From: Rhodamnia argentea
Taxonomy: Eukaryota > Streptophyta > Magnoliopsida > Myrtales > Myrtaceae
NCBI RefSeq assembly: GCF_020921035.1
Contig: NC_063155.1
Coordinates: 27,707,294 to 27,771,293 of the forward strand
Direction of reading: 5' to 3'
DNA: 64,000 nt
Part shown: piece after piece, positions 10,531 through 22,714 of the stretch
How the letters are laid out: the number at the start of each line of letters is the position of its first letter
Position numbering within the stretch: the first letter of the stretch is position 1
Notes under the pieces: generated by a model
Seen by the model: the letters and a program-made list of their open reading frames with translations, nothing else
Told to the model about the DNA's origin: nothing
Databases searched by the model: none
Program-made: the position numbers and the translations under genes

Positions 10531-12076
10531 CTCCTAATAAAAAATCCGTACAAAGCAAGGGTAACGATACTGCTGGTGAGATTTATAGTCAACAATGCCT
10601 CACCATGTTGACCTGAATTTCAGGAGTGCAATTGAGTTCCAAAGGCGACAACCGGTCTGATCCTCGCGTCGCCGATGATCCAAGGATATTTCCTTCGTGG
10701 TAATTCTTGCGATAGCTGTTGATTTCCCCGTAAAAACAGACATATCATTTTTCCATTTTAAAAATAGGGTTAGAAAAGGAAGTGAAAACGTGAAAATATA
10801 CGAAGACCTAAAATGATGGGACGGTATCTGCAAAATATATCTTCACAAATCAAATTAAGTCTAACTTTACGGTTCATTTTCCCTCCAAAGCTCGATTTTA
10901 TAAATGCTGATGGAGAGGAGATACCGCGATTCACATTACTCCACATGAGTCTTAACTATATCTCCCTCGACATTCATCATAGTCAATAACCAAGAATTAA
11001 ACAAAAGCTTGATTTATCAAGTGATGTGCCGGACCGCAAGCGATCTTAAACAGAGTGACTATATTATTTTCTAACCGCATAGAGCACTGAAGGGTCAAGC
11101 AGATTACGGTGAATTAAACGAACCATAACAGTTGAGCACTAAAATACACTAGAAATTAATCTCACCGCATTTGCGAATTGGCCCGAAAGAAGGACGTCCC
11201 AGCGCCCAAGACCCCCCACATTAATAACTCATATTTAACTCGGCATGTTATTTGCATTTTATAATAGGAAGAAGAAATTATAAGTATGGAACGACATCGA
11301 ACCAGAGATATGGCATGGACATGTCAATGGAGAACAAGTGAAGTCAACGGAGGGAATGAAACGAGTCGAGTCATCCAAGCATGATTAGTTTTAGCTGAGT
11401 GGTAGCTCAGTCTACACTCGGCTTTGTGTTTCATGCAAAAAGTTTTGACTTTTGCAGCCATTAAATTCTAACTTGATGGTCGGGCACAATTTGCTTGGAG
11501 ACATAGATGTCAATAACATGTCAAACTAATTAAAAGTTCCTGTGAAAGTATTTGTCTCTCTCAATGCCCAAATGTGACTCTTGTTAGGAATCGAAAAAGA
11601 TCCCGATTATTCATGGATAAATAAAAATCGTGTACGTAATCAATTTGTACTTACTTCTGGCCATTGATGAAGTCGACCGACAGATCGGAGAGACTTAAAC
11701 CATAGATGAATGGGTACTTTTAACCAACTACCCACTCAAAAGATGGTGTGTTATCAAGACTATTGAGCAGTTACCACATAACTGAATGTGGTTGATGGAC
11801 CGTCGTCATGCAATTGATATGGATAATAAACATCAACATAATTAATGGGGGGCAATATTAAACTGAATGTGCGATCACATTATCCGTATGCTAATAATTG
11901 TCTGCGAGGATTTACAATGTAGACACGCTGCTGCCTACATTATAAACTTCATCTGGTATGGTCGGGAATCATCTGTAAACATTGCCGAAGGTGTAGCAAC
12001 AGAGAAAGAAGAAGTCATGTGAGAAATTCAAGAATCCTGTGGAGAACTTAGCGAGCGCAAGACTGGAAATCAATGC
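10531..12076. other. Gene-free stretch
   Basis: No coding similarity, RNA gene or clear mobile element seen. The short minus-strand ORF near 10600-10833 has no recognisable motif. The stretch lies between the hAT debris and a possible small minus-strand gene. Confidence 0.45.
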
Positions 12077-12376
12077 TCATTCGCGCCCAAGCAATCGCTT
12101 TTTTATTCCCTTCATCAAAGTAGAGCTGCGCTTCTCATACCCCACACCAGGAATCTGCGGTTCTTCCAGATATATGCTGCTGCTCTTTCCATGCAACTTC
12201 TGCAACCTCTCTCCCAAACCACGTAGCCGGCGAGATCTTTCGTGATCTCGCTCGCTGCACGGTCGCCGGGTGCCCTCGGCCAGCTTGCGACGCGTCCGCT
12301 CTATTTTCTTCTCGGTCGATTGTATCTCCTTGTCCACTTTCCTCAGCCTCTCCTCTTTGCTTCCTGAACCCCCCAT
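12077..12376 (-). CDS. Possible small basic coiled-coil protein (hypothetical, 99 aa)
   Basis: An uninterrupted 99-codon frame on the minus strand starts with ATG at 12376 (MGGSGSKEERLRK). The start MGGSGSK fits the general N-myristoylation pattern (Gly2, small residue at position 6, basic residue next). Residues about 8-45 are strongly charged with heptad-like spacing (EERLRKVDKEIQSTEKKIER), suggesting a helix or coiled coil. The tail is basic (MKGIKKRLLGRE). A TATATATA run lies about 70-80 bp upstream on the minus strand (around 12446-12455). I do not recognise the family. An overlapping second frame is also open for about 100 codons, so GC-rich chance openness is a real alternative. Confidence 0.3.
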   Translation of the reverse strand: MGGSGSKEERLRKVDKEIQSTEKKIERTRRKLAEGTRRPCSERDHERSRRLRGLGERLQKLHGKSSSIYLEEPQIPGVGYEKRSSTLMKGIKKRLLGRE

Positions 12377-13263
12377 CCCCACCTCTCGCGTATCGCATCA
12401 ATTTGGCCAAGAATTTGCTGAACGGAAGTTCAAGCATTGAACGATATATATATAGAGAGAGAGAGAGCTGCAGATCGTTGATCTTTCCTTTTCCCGATTC
12501 AGGAAACTCGTACGCGTGATTATCTTCACCACTTTAGAGCCTACATGTATCGTTCTAAATGAGGAAACTGCATTTAATTTATCTTGTCGATAGTATTTCC
12601 CATGGAAGAAATACGCTCCGTTTTCATTTCTTACTAATGTTAACCTTATGGGTTATTGTGTTCATAGTCATATAATCCTCATTAGGATATCCTTTCCAAG
12701 AAAATATCCTGAAAAAAGATCTCAAGATAACTTACTTCCGTTGTTGTTTAAAAATCCCACAAAAGTTGCGATTTGATTAGAGGAGATATTTTTTTATTTT
12801 CCAAATCCTTGCTTTCTTCTTTTTTTCTTTTTTTTTTGGCCTCATCGAGAAGAATGTTAAGAGTTAAATTTGGTCAAGATTAGATCGTGATTCGTGGTCA
12901 TATCATGTCTCTGTTTCGCAGCTTGGCGCTTTGGAAAAAGGGAGGTTGATCTCTTTCTGTTGATTTTGCCAAGTGCAACAAGATTTGTACCCTATTTACA
13001 TAAAAACTAGTAATTAGAGAAGGAAATGACTTTAATGTTTTTATTTTATATTATAATTCTTATTCTAGACTATAGTTACTTGGCAATATCGTACACAAAT
13101 GACTTGAGCCTAGGCACGTAAGCAGCGATAGGTGTCTCTGGTACTAGAATACGAACCTTAAAATATTTGTGAAAACGTTCTCCGAAAGATAATTTGTTAA
13201 ATCGCTTAGAAAAATTGATCGACGGAAGGTATTTTTGTTTATTGAGAACAATTTATGCTTAAC

Positions 13264-13311
13264 ATTTTTACGTGGATTTTGACCCAAAAAAAAAAGTATT
13301 TTTACGTGGAT
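13264..13311 (+). mobile_element. Micro-insertion with 14-bp target duplication (GACCC-A10)
   Basis: The 14-mer ATTTTTACGTGGAT occurs at 13264-13277 and again, perfectly, at 13298-13311. The 20 bases between read TTTGACCC, ten A, GT. The GACCC-A(n) core recurs at 20789 and 33713 in the same type of setting. This looks like a very short A-tailed retroposed fragment. Confidence 0.6.
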
Positions 13312-13689
13312 GATGAAAATAATTCTCAATTTTTTTTGTTTTTGTAAGAGATCCAAGCAATTATTTTTAAAAAAAAAAAATTGTCCAAATCTTGAATTTT
13401 TCATGAAATAAACGCACTCTTGGCATATATTTATCTTTCGGGATAAAGGGATGCGTGTGAAGAAAAGTAGTGACGAATTTTTTAAATTTGCTAAAGAATT
13501 AAATGATGTTCAAGTATCTGATTATCAAAATTTCGGAAAGAGGAGGAGGAATTCATACAAATGACTATTGTCAATTTCGGACAAGGGCGTATAGTTACAA
13601 AATCCTACTATATTGGGCCCAGCCCGGCCCGGCCCAGGCCCGTATTTTTCCCCCAGGTATAGGCGGGCCTGGCGATGTCTTACGCTTCA

Positions 13690-13710
13690 GATCGATCGAT
13701 CGATCGATCT
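13690..13710. repeat. GATC tetranucleotide microsatellite
   Basis: Five consecutive GATC units within the region upstream of the aldolase gene, about 300 bp before the start codon. Confidence 0.85.
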
Positions 13711-13890
13711 GGGTCGGCCCATTGATCACCTGTGCAATGCAGGACAGGAGTTGAAGAACAAGTGATGATTTGGTCGGATGTTAGAGCGCGGACAGGAAAC
13801 GGAGAATAGCAACAGCGGACCGTTTGGTAAGCTACGCACGCGAGGCCGTCCCTTTCACAGACTGCGGATTCCACGAGAAAGGCATCCCTT

Positions 13891-13900
13891 TTATTATAAG
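13891..13900 (+). promoter_or_regulatory. Candidate TATA box of the aldolase gene
   Basis: TTATTATAAG lies about 115 bp before the aldolase ATG at 14013 and is followed by a CT-rich leader (TCTGTCTCTCTCTCTC near 13950). That spacing would put transcription start near 13925. Inferred from sequence only. Confidence 0.4.
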
Positions 13901-14012
13901 CCCGCCTTCGTATACCTCACCAACCAACCCCACTTCCTCTTCTGTCGATCTGTCTCTCTCTCTCTAGAATTCCTGTGTGTGTGGGTGTGTGTGTGTGTTG
14001 AAGAGAAAGGAA

Positions 14013-14186
14013 ATGGCCTGCTCTAGCTTCGCCAAGCTCAACGCCTCCTCCTCCCAGTGGATCGGCCAGCAGTCCTTCGCTCAGCGACCCGGATCTTCCT
14101 CCCCTCGCCTCCCCGCTCGGCGCGTCTCCCTCCCGATCCGCGCCTGTGCTTACTCCGACGAGCTAGTCCAGACCGCCGTCAGTTCC

Positions 14187-14243
<57 letters not shown>

Positions 14244-17200
14244 TCGATCGGTTGGGTGTGTTTTGGACTATTGATTGGTTCGTGCTCACTGTTTGCATGC
14301 GGGTTTGATGTCGGATTTTGGTTTGGGATCTCTGACTATGAGGTTTGAGAGCTTTGGATAGCTTGATCGATCCTTTGTCGAACGCTTGAATCTTACTTGT
14401 TTTGATCGTTCACCGGTGGAGTGGTCCCGGGGTCGATAATTGCTTGAAGTTCCATGGACACGGAAGTGCAAGTTGAATTGACTTCTATCGGGCCAGGAGA
14501 TAGCTATTGATTGTTGATCTCGTGTTGAATATCTCCATTCTTTTGGTTTGTCAGCTTTGTCTCAAATGGAGGGCGGACCCCCTTCGGTCCGATTGTTTGC
14601 ATTCATAAAAATAAAACGTGGCCTACCTTCAACTTTGTTCGGATCAGAGATGATCCTTCCTGAGGAAACTCTCCTCGTGACAGATAATGAAAACCAATGT
14701 TGTGCCGGTGCGCACATGGAATGGATGAACATAGCGTGTCCTTGTTTTTCTTTCGTCTTTGGGATCCCAATCACAGGATTTCTCCCACTAAAGTTACTTT
14801 GGCCCAAAACAGCCAACTCTGTGGAGTGTTTCAAATTCCTTCTGTCGTCCCCCCTGGGGAGGTGTACCTTAAAATTTTAAACTTCATAAGCTTCTTATCC
14901 TAAATGTCCTCTCAATCTTGCGTCTGTTTGTTTGGAGTTATGAGATTGAGTTTTGCCGTATAGCAGCTCCACATTTTATAATCTGAATATTTCCTTATGT
15001 TGGATGATTATAAGAGCATATGACAAGCCCAAACATTTTCCCGTATATCTGATTTTGCAATAGAATACAACTGTATATTTGCATGCATACTCTGCGCCAA
15101 GTGCTTGCATTGGCCTGCATAGATGTGTGCTTGCAAGAGAGAGTGACCCTGTCAAGTAATTCTTTCCCCAAGTTGACAGTTGAAACATCATTTACTCACA
15201 GTGGGATTTTATTGAAAGTAGATCTTTCTAAACATATTCTATCAGTCCAGTGAGCTTTTCTTGGTTCATCATGCACAGAAATCCATTGCATCTCCTGGTC
15301 GTGGTATCCTTGCCATTGATGAGTCAAATGCAACCTGTGGGAAAAGGTTAGCATCCATCGGGTTGGACAATACTGAGGTCAATCGTCAAGCTTATAGACA
15401 ACTTCTGTTGACCACTCCCGGTCTGGGTGAGTACATCTCTGGTGCCATTTTGTTTGAGGAGACACTTTACCAATCAACAACAGATGGCAAGAAATTTGTG
15501 GACTGCTTGCGTGAGGAGAAAATTGTTCCAGGCATTAAAGTTGACAAGGTTTGCTTTGAGAGGTCCTTCCTGAATGTGTATGCTTCAAATAGAAACGGTC
15601 ATCGTCAATGTGCTTATTAGTAGTATCCTCTCTTTGTCCAAAGGGTTTGGTTCCTCTTCCTGGATCCAATAATGAATCCTGGTGCCAAGGCTTGGATGGA
15701 TTGGCTTCAAGGTCAGCTGAATACTACAAGCAAGGTGCTCGTTTTGCCAAATGGTGAGTCAGCTTGTGCTCCAATTTGTTCATTAAGATGTTACTTTCAG
15801 CCTTTCTTTAATTTCTCCCCGTGAATAAAAGTCCATAAAATATCTCATGCCATGACTTATAACTAATCTGTTTGCCATTGCTGAAGCTACGTGATTGCTT
15901 TACACTTGTGTTGATTAACCTTTAATTCTTAAATTATTATGCAGGAGGACAGTGGTTAGCATTCCTTGTGGTCCCTCTGCTCTTGCAGTAAAAGAAGCTG
16001 CATGGGGACTTGCACGATATGCTGCCATTTCTCAGGTAAGTCGTCAACTTAAGATGCCTTTGTTCTCATTTTACGAACTGTTTTTGGTGCAAGAACTAAA
16101 TAAAGTGCTTCTTGATCATTGTTTTTATTTTGGAACTGAAATGTGAACTGACCAACAGTTCAATAATATGTCCAAATTTATGCCTGCATGACTTGTCAGC
16201 TCTATTTGGTCCTTGAAAATCCTTCCTTCCTTCCTTTTTTTTTTTTTTTTTTGGTGATGCCTTTGACTTAAAAATAGAGTAAAATACTATTTTAGATTAT
16301 TATTTTACTTAGATTTTCAGATAGGCTGCAATTTTCCGATTCAGTAAGCATCCGTCTCAAAGGTTTTAGGTACACTGCTTTCATATCTGGCATCCCTTAG
16401 TTGTTATATATTGTCTAATTTGCAGGATAATGGCCTTGTGCCTATTGTTGAACCTGAGATTCTTCTTGATGGAGACCACCCCATTGAGAGGACTCTCGAA
16501 GTGGCAGAGAAGGTTTGGTCTGAGGTCTTTTTCTATTTGGCTGAGAACAATGTTATGTTTGAGGGTATCCTGCTTAAACCCAGCATGGTAACTCCTGGAG
16601 CTGAGCATAAGGAGAAGGCTTCTCCTGAGACAATTGCCAAGTACACTCTTACAATGTTGAGAAGGAGAGTTCCTCCTGCTGTTCCAGGAATCATGGTATG
16701 GACATGTTAACATTTGTACATCTTTACAGCCTATTGTAGTGCATATAAGCCTAAGAATTTAGTGGGCTGGTCGCATGTTGTCATTCATTCTTATTCTAAT
16801 GTTGGATGGCTTTTCTTGTTGATGTTTCCTTTTTGGGGTACGTGATGCATACAGAAGGTTCTGCTAAAATAGGTACCAATTTATGAAATCGAGGGTAAGT
16901 TTGGGCATTTAACTATAGATGTACTTAGATCAGACGGATTCTTATGAATATATGGTGGTAATCGTGGTTGTTGGGGAGGTTAGCATGATAGCAGGTACTT
17001 GCATTGTTATGATCAGAGAGCATCAATTCCAACAGAACCTATTAATGTAGGCATCTTTTCTCTATGTTTCCAGTTTTTGTCAGGAGGACAATCTGAAGTT
17101 GAAGCCACCCTGAATCTTAACTCCATGAACCAGAGCCCCAACCCTTGGCACGTTTCCTTCTCGTATGCACGAGCGCTTCAGAATACCGTGCTGAAGACAT

Positions 17201-17352
17201 GGCAAGGACGTCCTGAGAATATCGAAGCTGCACAAAAGTCACTGTTGGTGCGTGCCAAAGCAAACTCGTTGGCTCAACTTGGAAGGTACTCTGCCGAGGG
17301 TGAAAGCGAGGAAGCAAAGAAAGGGATGTTTGTAAAAGGCTACACATACTAA
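14013..17352 (+). CDS. FBA3: Fructose-bisphosphate aldolase, plastid (class I, FBA3-like)
   Basis: Class I aldolase, interconverting fructose-1,6-bisphosphate with dihydroxyacetone phosphate and glyceraldehyde-3-phosphate in the plastid stroma. Exons: 14013-14177, 15279-15548, 15644-15753, 15945-16035, 16426-16695, 17074-17352. They sum to 1185 nt (394 aa plus stop), the usual length for plastid isoforms. The N-terminus is Ser/Arg-rich and lacks acidic residues ([18 protein letters not shown]), as expected of a transit peptide. Family motifs present are [34 protein letters not shown] and GILLKPSM, with Lys263 the Schiff-base lysine by family alignment; [16 protein letters not shown] and the C-terminal GMFVKGYTY are also present. 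All introns are GT-AG. Intron 1 opens with a (TC)25 tract. The wording [19 protein letters not shown] and [19 protein letters not shown] is closer to Arabidopsis FBA3 than to the leaf isoforms FBA1/2, from memory of those proteins. Confidence 0.95.
14191..14240. repeat. (TC)25 microsatellite at the start of aldolase intron 1
   Basis: Uninterrupted TC dinucleotides beginning 13 bp downstream of the intron 1 donor (14178). Likely length-polymorphic. Confidence 0.95.
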
Positions 17353-19041
17353 GCCCCCAAATTCAGAGCAACTTTGGTACGATAGGACCTCACTTCAGTT
17401 GAAGTCTTTTGTTGTCTTTTCTTCATTTATTTTTTCTGTTAAATGAGGATTCATGAGTGTTTTGGGTCCTTGCCTTAGTGCCTCCTGCTTCCAAATAATA
17501 CCGGTGAGAAAGGAAATAGTTCCTGAACGGTAATTAGGAGAGTGATGTAATAGTGAAAGCAAGACAGACGTAAGTGTATGGATCGATAAAAAAAAGGTTT
17601 AGAAAGACTTGATTTCTAAATGACATTGTAAGCATTCATAGGATACTTTCAATATGCTGGATTTTATGGGTGGACAGATACAATATGTCGATCAATTAGG
17701 TCATGTTTATTGTCATGTTGCCATTATCATGCAAGTTTCAGCAAGCGTTTCATGCATTTTCCTTGGAATGAAGTTCATCCTCTAGAACAAACCATGACCC
17801 CCAATTTATGCTCCCAACGGTTTTTTTTCCCACCCTTGCTTAGTTTTTTTTAAGGAAATATATACGAGTCATTTTACTACTACAATAGATGGAGATGATG
17901 TAAATACCACCCTTTGAAAGCTCATTTTGTTCACGCGAATAGAAAAAATCTAATTTTGTATATTGAGTTTCTAATTTTGAGTTTAGTACGAGTTAAGATA
18001 ACAGGCCCGAAAAGCCCACCATTCACAGCCCTACTGGTGATGGTCCAACCCTTTCTGTCTTTTCATTATCTGATAGGTATGCTATGACAACTTAATTTGC
18101 TCAGTGTCTGCTATCATTCTACACCATAAAGGTCCCACAGCAGATTTTGCTCCTCGTCGTTCACTTAGGAGACACTATCTAGCGCAGAAAGAGTGTTTGT
18201 CTGAAGTCCTAGCTTTGACCAAATCTACATTGGTTGGGGGGTGCAGTTCCTTTAACTCTCATTTCTGGTTGAATTGTTCTGTAGTTGATCATTCTAGCAA
18301 TAATTAGCACCGTAATAGGTCGTGGTGTGATTCAATCGCCTCGGTTTCGAAGTGAACATAAACTTAACTTCTAATATTCAATCATCTCGATTTCATTTCC
18401 CATCATCTTTCTGCTTGGAAGGATGAATTGAGGTTCCAATTCGTATGTTACTATCCTATTTATCGGTCAAGTCGATGACTTCATTTTGACATTTCGAGAG
18501 CGCACACATGAGAAGAATGGCGACAACGACGGATAGATCATAGCCTGTCAATCAGCTGAAGTTAATCTTGAGCCAGATATCACACGACTCAAAAACCAAG
18601 TCATGAATTCTTAAATCCTCTAGTTTTGGAATCTATAGAGGACCAGCTCTGGAGGGGTCTCTGACTCTTTTAACCTTAGACTAGACCTTCTCGCGGCGTG
18701 TCTTGTCTTCTAAGGCACAGCTTCTCGATTCTCATATGTTCTCCGAATCTAACCTGAACAAACTCCAATGCAACAATAATCAAAATAATTTCATATCATA
18801 TGATAGAAATACTTTCTTTTTGCTAGTTTCAAATTTGCAATCTGATCGCTCCATTCAATGGATCAGCCATGACAATTCGAGTGACTGTTACTTAATACTA
18901 ATCATATTATAACACGGCCATTAATGTACGGGACCACATCGGATGCCACTAGAAAGTCGTAGCTTCTATATAACTCAGAGTATATTAGGATACTGCGTGG
19001 TGCTTAGGGCAACCACATTGGTCATATCTCATTTAATGGAG
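17353..19041. other. Aldolase 3' flank and gene-free stretch
   Basis: The first about 250 bp should be the aldolase 3' UTR; AATGAGGATTC and AATAATACC are possible but weak polyadenylation contexts. The rest has no recognisable gene. The short plus-strand ORF 18104-18307 has no family motif. Confidence 0.45.
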
Positions 19042-19486
19042 AAAATTACCAAAAAAGGTCCTAAACCTTTTGCATTTTTGGCAATTCAGTCCGAAACCTT
19101 TTAAATTTTCCGATTCAATCTTGAACATTTTCACCTTTTCCCGATGCAGTCCTATTGGCCGGAAATCGCTGAGTCGTTCCACATGACACCGCCGATGCTG
19201 ACATGGATAAATTATAATAATTTTTTAATAAATTTATATAAATTATGTTCCTTTTTTTTTATTCAAGTTTTGAAGGCTGGCTGTCAAATTTTTTGTAATA
19301 TTATTACAATTTTGTTATAATTTGTCAACGTCGGCGCCAGCTGTGTCGCATCGGCGATTTCAGGTTAATAGGATTGAATCCGGAAAAAGTGAAAAGGTTT
19401 ATGATTGAATCGGCAAACTTAAAAGGATGAGGTTTGAATTGGCAAAAATACGAAAGGTTTAGGACTTTTTTATGACAATTTTCACC
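19042..19486. repeat. Fold-back (long inverted repeat) non-autonomous element
   Basis: The left end begins GAAAATTACC and the reverse complement of the right end begins GTGAAAATTGTC. Both are followed by copies of AAAGTCCTAAACCTTT, then TTTTTGCCAATTCA and TTGCCGATTCAATC-like phrases, and the arms stay alignable for about 150 bp into CGGCG-containing inner parts. The centre is AT-rich (about 19200-19320). No coding capacity. Target duplications were not resolved. Confidence 0.75.
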
Positions 19487-20099
19487 ATGTAATAAGAACG
19501 AAAATTTTAATTACTATTATCGTCGATCAAAAGATTAGGGTCCGCGAAATTGTCTTCATTGCCACACTGACATTGGTAACAATTGAAACGCACTTATTAA
19601 CTCGGACAAAGGACAATCTCGATGTCGCGAAATACCAAAAAGTTAAAAAAAAAAAAAATCAACGCCCAAATATTCGAATAATTTTCATATTTACCGCGCA
19701 AATAGAAAGACATGGACAGTGGACACCACAAAGTTCTTCTGAGAATAACCACGAAGCGTCAAGTGGAACAAAATACGGTGCGTTTCGGGAAGACCCATTG
19801 ACCCCAAAAACCATGTGAAGATGCGCTTTCGTCGTCGAGCTATTCGCCATTGCAATGCTTTTAACTATTGAGATTTTGCATAGAGAGAAAGGTCCTTTGA
19901 CTTAAACACATAATTAAGCACTTTAATTATGATTAGCAACTTTGAAATGGGAACGGGGGAGGAGAGAATCACCAAAGGAAGCTTTGAGGGCAATCAAGGA
20001 GGGTGAATGCCTAACAAGGATGGGCGGCTGTGCGAGGAGACCACGGTGAGATCTAGCTCACCTGAAGTCACGCGCGACCCCACTTTTTGCCGGACCAAT
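19487..20099. other. Gene-free stretch
   Basis: No recognisable gene. A 63-codon minus-strand ORF (19659-19850) has no motif I can place. A G+C-rich patch begins near 20000. Confidence 0.4.
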
Positions 20100-20420
20100 G
20101 CCGGTGCCCTAGGGGGTGCCAAATGGACCCGTGGGCCCGTTGACCGGCCCGGAACCGGCCCATTGACCGGGCCCACGGTTCCAACCGGGTTTTAAAAAAA
20201 AAAAAAAAAAAGAGGAGTAGGTTTGATAAAAAGAGTAATTGGGCTTTGGAACCGGCGGTTCCGAACCGGAACCGGAACCGGCCCGGAACAGGCGGTTCCA
20301 AACCCGGAACCGGAACCGGCTCTTCAAGGGCCGGTTCTGGTTCCACCTTTTTTTGGAACCGGAACCGGCGGTTCCGTTGAACCGGCCCCCTCTACGGTGC
20401 CCCCATCTCTCTCTGTCTCT
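20100..20420. repeat. GGAACC-type low-complexity tract
   Basis: Dense imperfect repeats of GGAACC/GGTTCC and CCGGAACCGG in both orientations, with a 19-A run near 20193-20211 and a (CT)n run near 20405-20432. Tracts of this composition occur as subterminal repeats of plant hAT elements, but no transposon ends were identified. ORFs over it encode PEPEPA/GTGTG-like dipeptide repeats and are artefacts. Confidence 0.7.
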
Positions 20421-22714
20421 CTCTCTCTCTAGTGCACGCACCTTGATCTCATCGGCTCACATTGCTACGACATCTCCATCGACTTCGAAGGCATAGTTGG
20501 CAGCGGCGGTGGCGGCGAGCATCAGCCAACCACCTAGCTCTCTCTCTCCGTTTGTACTATGGTGGTCTGGGCGAGTTAGGGTTACGGGAGACAAAATCGG
20601 AAGAATAATAAGCTTGTGAGGGTCAGATAGGAACCCAATGATTCAATTGACGCCCTAACCCGACGTTTTGAAAATATTGCAAAGTCAAAATTAGCGGGCA
20701 CTTTGCTTTGGGCTTTGAGCCCCGCCGAGGCAAGTTTGAGGCTAAAGTGTCTTCGAAAAAAGGCTCCACGTAATGTAAAAGTACTTTTTTGGACCCAAAA
20801 AAAAAAAAATGTAAAAGTACTTTTGGACGCCCATGGCAACACTTATGCTTTTGAGCAGTAATTTTTTTTTTCACTCCTTCAAGTGACTTTAAAATTAATT
20901 TTGAAGCAAAAAAATACTTTAGAAATAGAAAAATAAAGTTGCGTCACCAAATAAATTTCTACTCTAGAAATACTTCTAGAAAAGAAATTCTCCTCCATAA
21001 ATGATGTCATGTGCGCCTACCCAAAATCATTGGACAAAATTTTCGGGAAACATACTTTTGACCCATGATACTATGGCCTAAAACGTGTTTAAGACCGAAA
21101 AAGTAACTTTCAATAAGAAGCCAAACAGTTCGGTTGAACATCTAGGTCTCATTTATTGCGAAATATTCGTTCTTTTCTTTTGCTGTGGATAAGAGATGGC
21201 AAAATGAGCTTAAAATTCATATTTTAATTCATATTTAATCAAGTGGGTCATAATTAGATTGCCTATAATTCTAGAAATAAGCTTAAGTGGGTCATAAATA
21301 AACTTTAAATTGGTCGCAAATTGGTTAACTAACCATCTTAAGTGAGTCACAAACAAGTTTTATGATTTTTTATTTTATAATTTTTTTTATTTTTTCTTCT
21401 TTCTTCTATGAAATCTGACCGGTCGTCCGTCGCCGGCGGCAGGTCGACAATCGGCGGAGGAAAAAGGAAATCCAGCGATTTCCTAGAAAAAAAGAACAAA
21501 TATAAAAAAAAAATTATGACAAACTAGTTTTTTTTTAAATTGGATTAATTATAAAAATATTTTATCAATATGAATTAGGTCAGGTATGAATATAAATTTG
21601 TATTGCATGAAATGAGTTAAAACAAGTTAACCGGGTCGAAAATATTGTCGATCCGACCAAGACCAACATATTGGACTAGGTCTACTGTCGATAAAATCAC
21701 TTAAGAGATCGATACTTTCCCCCTTATAAAGGCTCGCAAGGTGAATCGGTCACCGCTGTAACCCATGTGTAGATGAAAACGATGCCAACTTTGGAAATGA
21801 GGGGGACCAGGATGTTGGAAACTACACACGATGTGGAGCAAGTGTCAGAACGACAATACATTTGTTTGGAAGGTTTTGTTTGTTTTCTCCCACGATCCTA
21901 TTTAATAAATATATATTTTTTTAAATTTTTCTGTTGTCTACATTTATATCTGAGGCCAGAGACTGCTGGGGCTTTGGAGCACGACCCCACGTGTTCGATC
22001 TTCTCCTCATCTTTCAACGAGCATCAGGGGCATGCAAGATGGGATTGCGATCGTTGTTCGCATACGAGGACATTGATTACGTGACCATACCTGTGTCCCC
22101 CCCACCCGCACAGCTGGAGATCATACGCATTCCGTCTCCCGATTGGGCGAAATGATTCGCTGTTTTGTAAACTGTCCCACGTCGACGTTGCATAAACTGC
22201 TTTCCGGATTTAATTAAGGGCCCTTTCGTTTGACGGAGAATTTCTCGTTTTTTTCCGTTGTCGGTGATGTAGCTCGACATGAGAAGGGGAAAAACATTTT
22301 TCGGAATGTCCGGTACAGTGTTTTGACAAGATATTCCCCGTTGTATACAAAGAGTTGTGCGTGTTTTCTGTGAAGTTATGTTGTAGGTCTTCGAGAGCAA
22401 TGCACGAGTGACAGAGAGAGCAGTCGCTCGAATCCTCGGCCAGATTAGTCTCGCACAGTATCTCGTCGTGTGGATAACGCTTTCCTCTTTAGCCTCCGTT
22501 TCTGGAAAATAATTTTCGAAAAAGTCATTTTTAAAGAAAATGATTATATTTTATGGGTGTTCGTTGAAATCTAAAGACGAATTGGAAATTAATTTTTCGT
22601 TGTTTGAAAAGGAAAGATTTGATTCTATTTTCCCAAACAAACATGCATTGTTCGCATGATATAAGAGATATCAAACTACCGAGATTCCAGTTGCATAATG
22701 GGTAATTTTTTTTT
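20421..22714. other. Gene-free stretch with repeat debris
   Basis: Contains the micro-insertion at 20772-20824 and an AT-rich patch at about 21190-21660 in which short phrases (AAGTGGGTCATAA, AAGTGAGTCACAAA) recur, likely another decayed non-autonomous element. The remainder, including the 100-codon ORFs near 21773-22400, shows no family motif on either strand. Confidence 0.4.
20772..20824 (+). mobile_element. Micro-insertion with 17-bp target duplication (GACCC-A11)
   Basis: The 17-mer AATGTAAAAGTACTTTT occurs at 20772-20788 and, perfectly, at 20808-20824. The 19 bases between read TTGGACCC plus eleven A. Same core as the inserts at 13278 and 33713. Confidence 0.65.

Larger units (their letters stand above)
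12440..13880. other. Intergenic stretch upstream of the aldolase gene
   Basis: Mostly AT-rich sequence without coding similarity. It contains a (AG)n run near 12456-12466, poly-T tracts near 12810-12838, the micro-insertion at 13264-13311, a G+C-rich GGCCCGGCCC-type tract near 13610-13665 and a GATC tetranucleotide run at 13690-13710. The last 200 bp are presumably the aldolase promoter. Confidence 0.45.
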
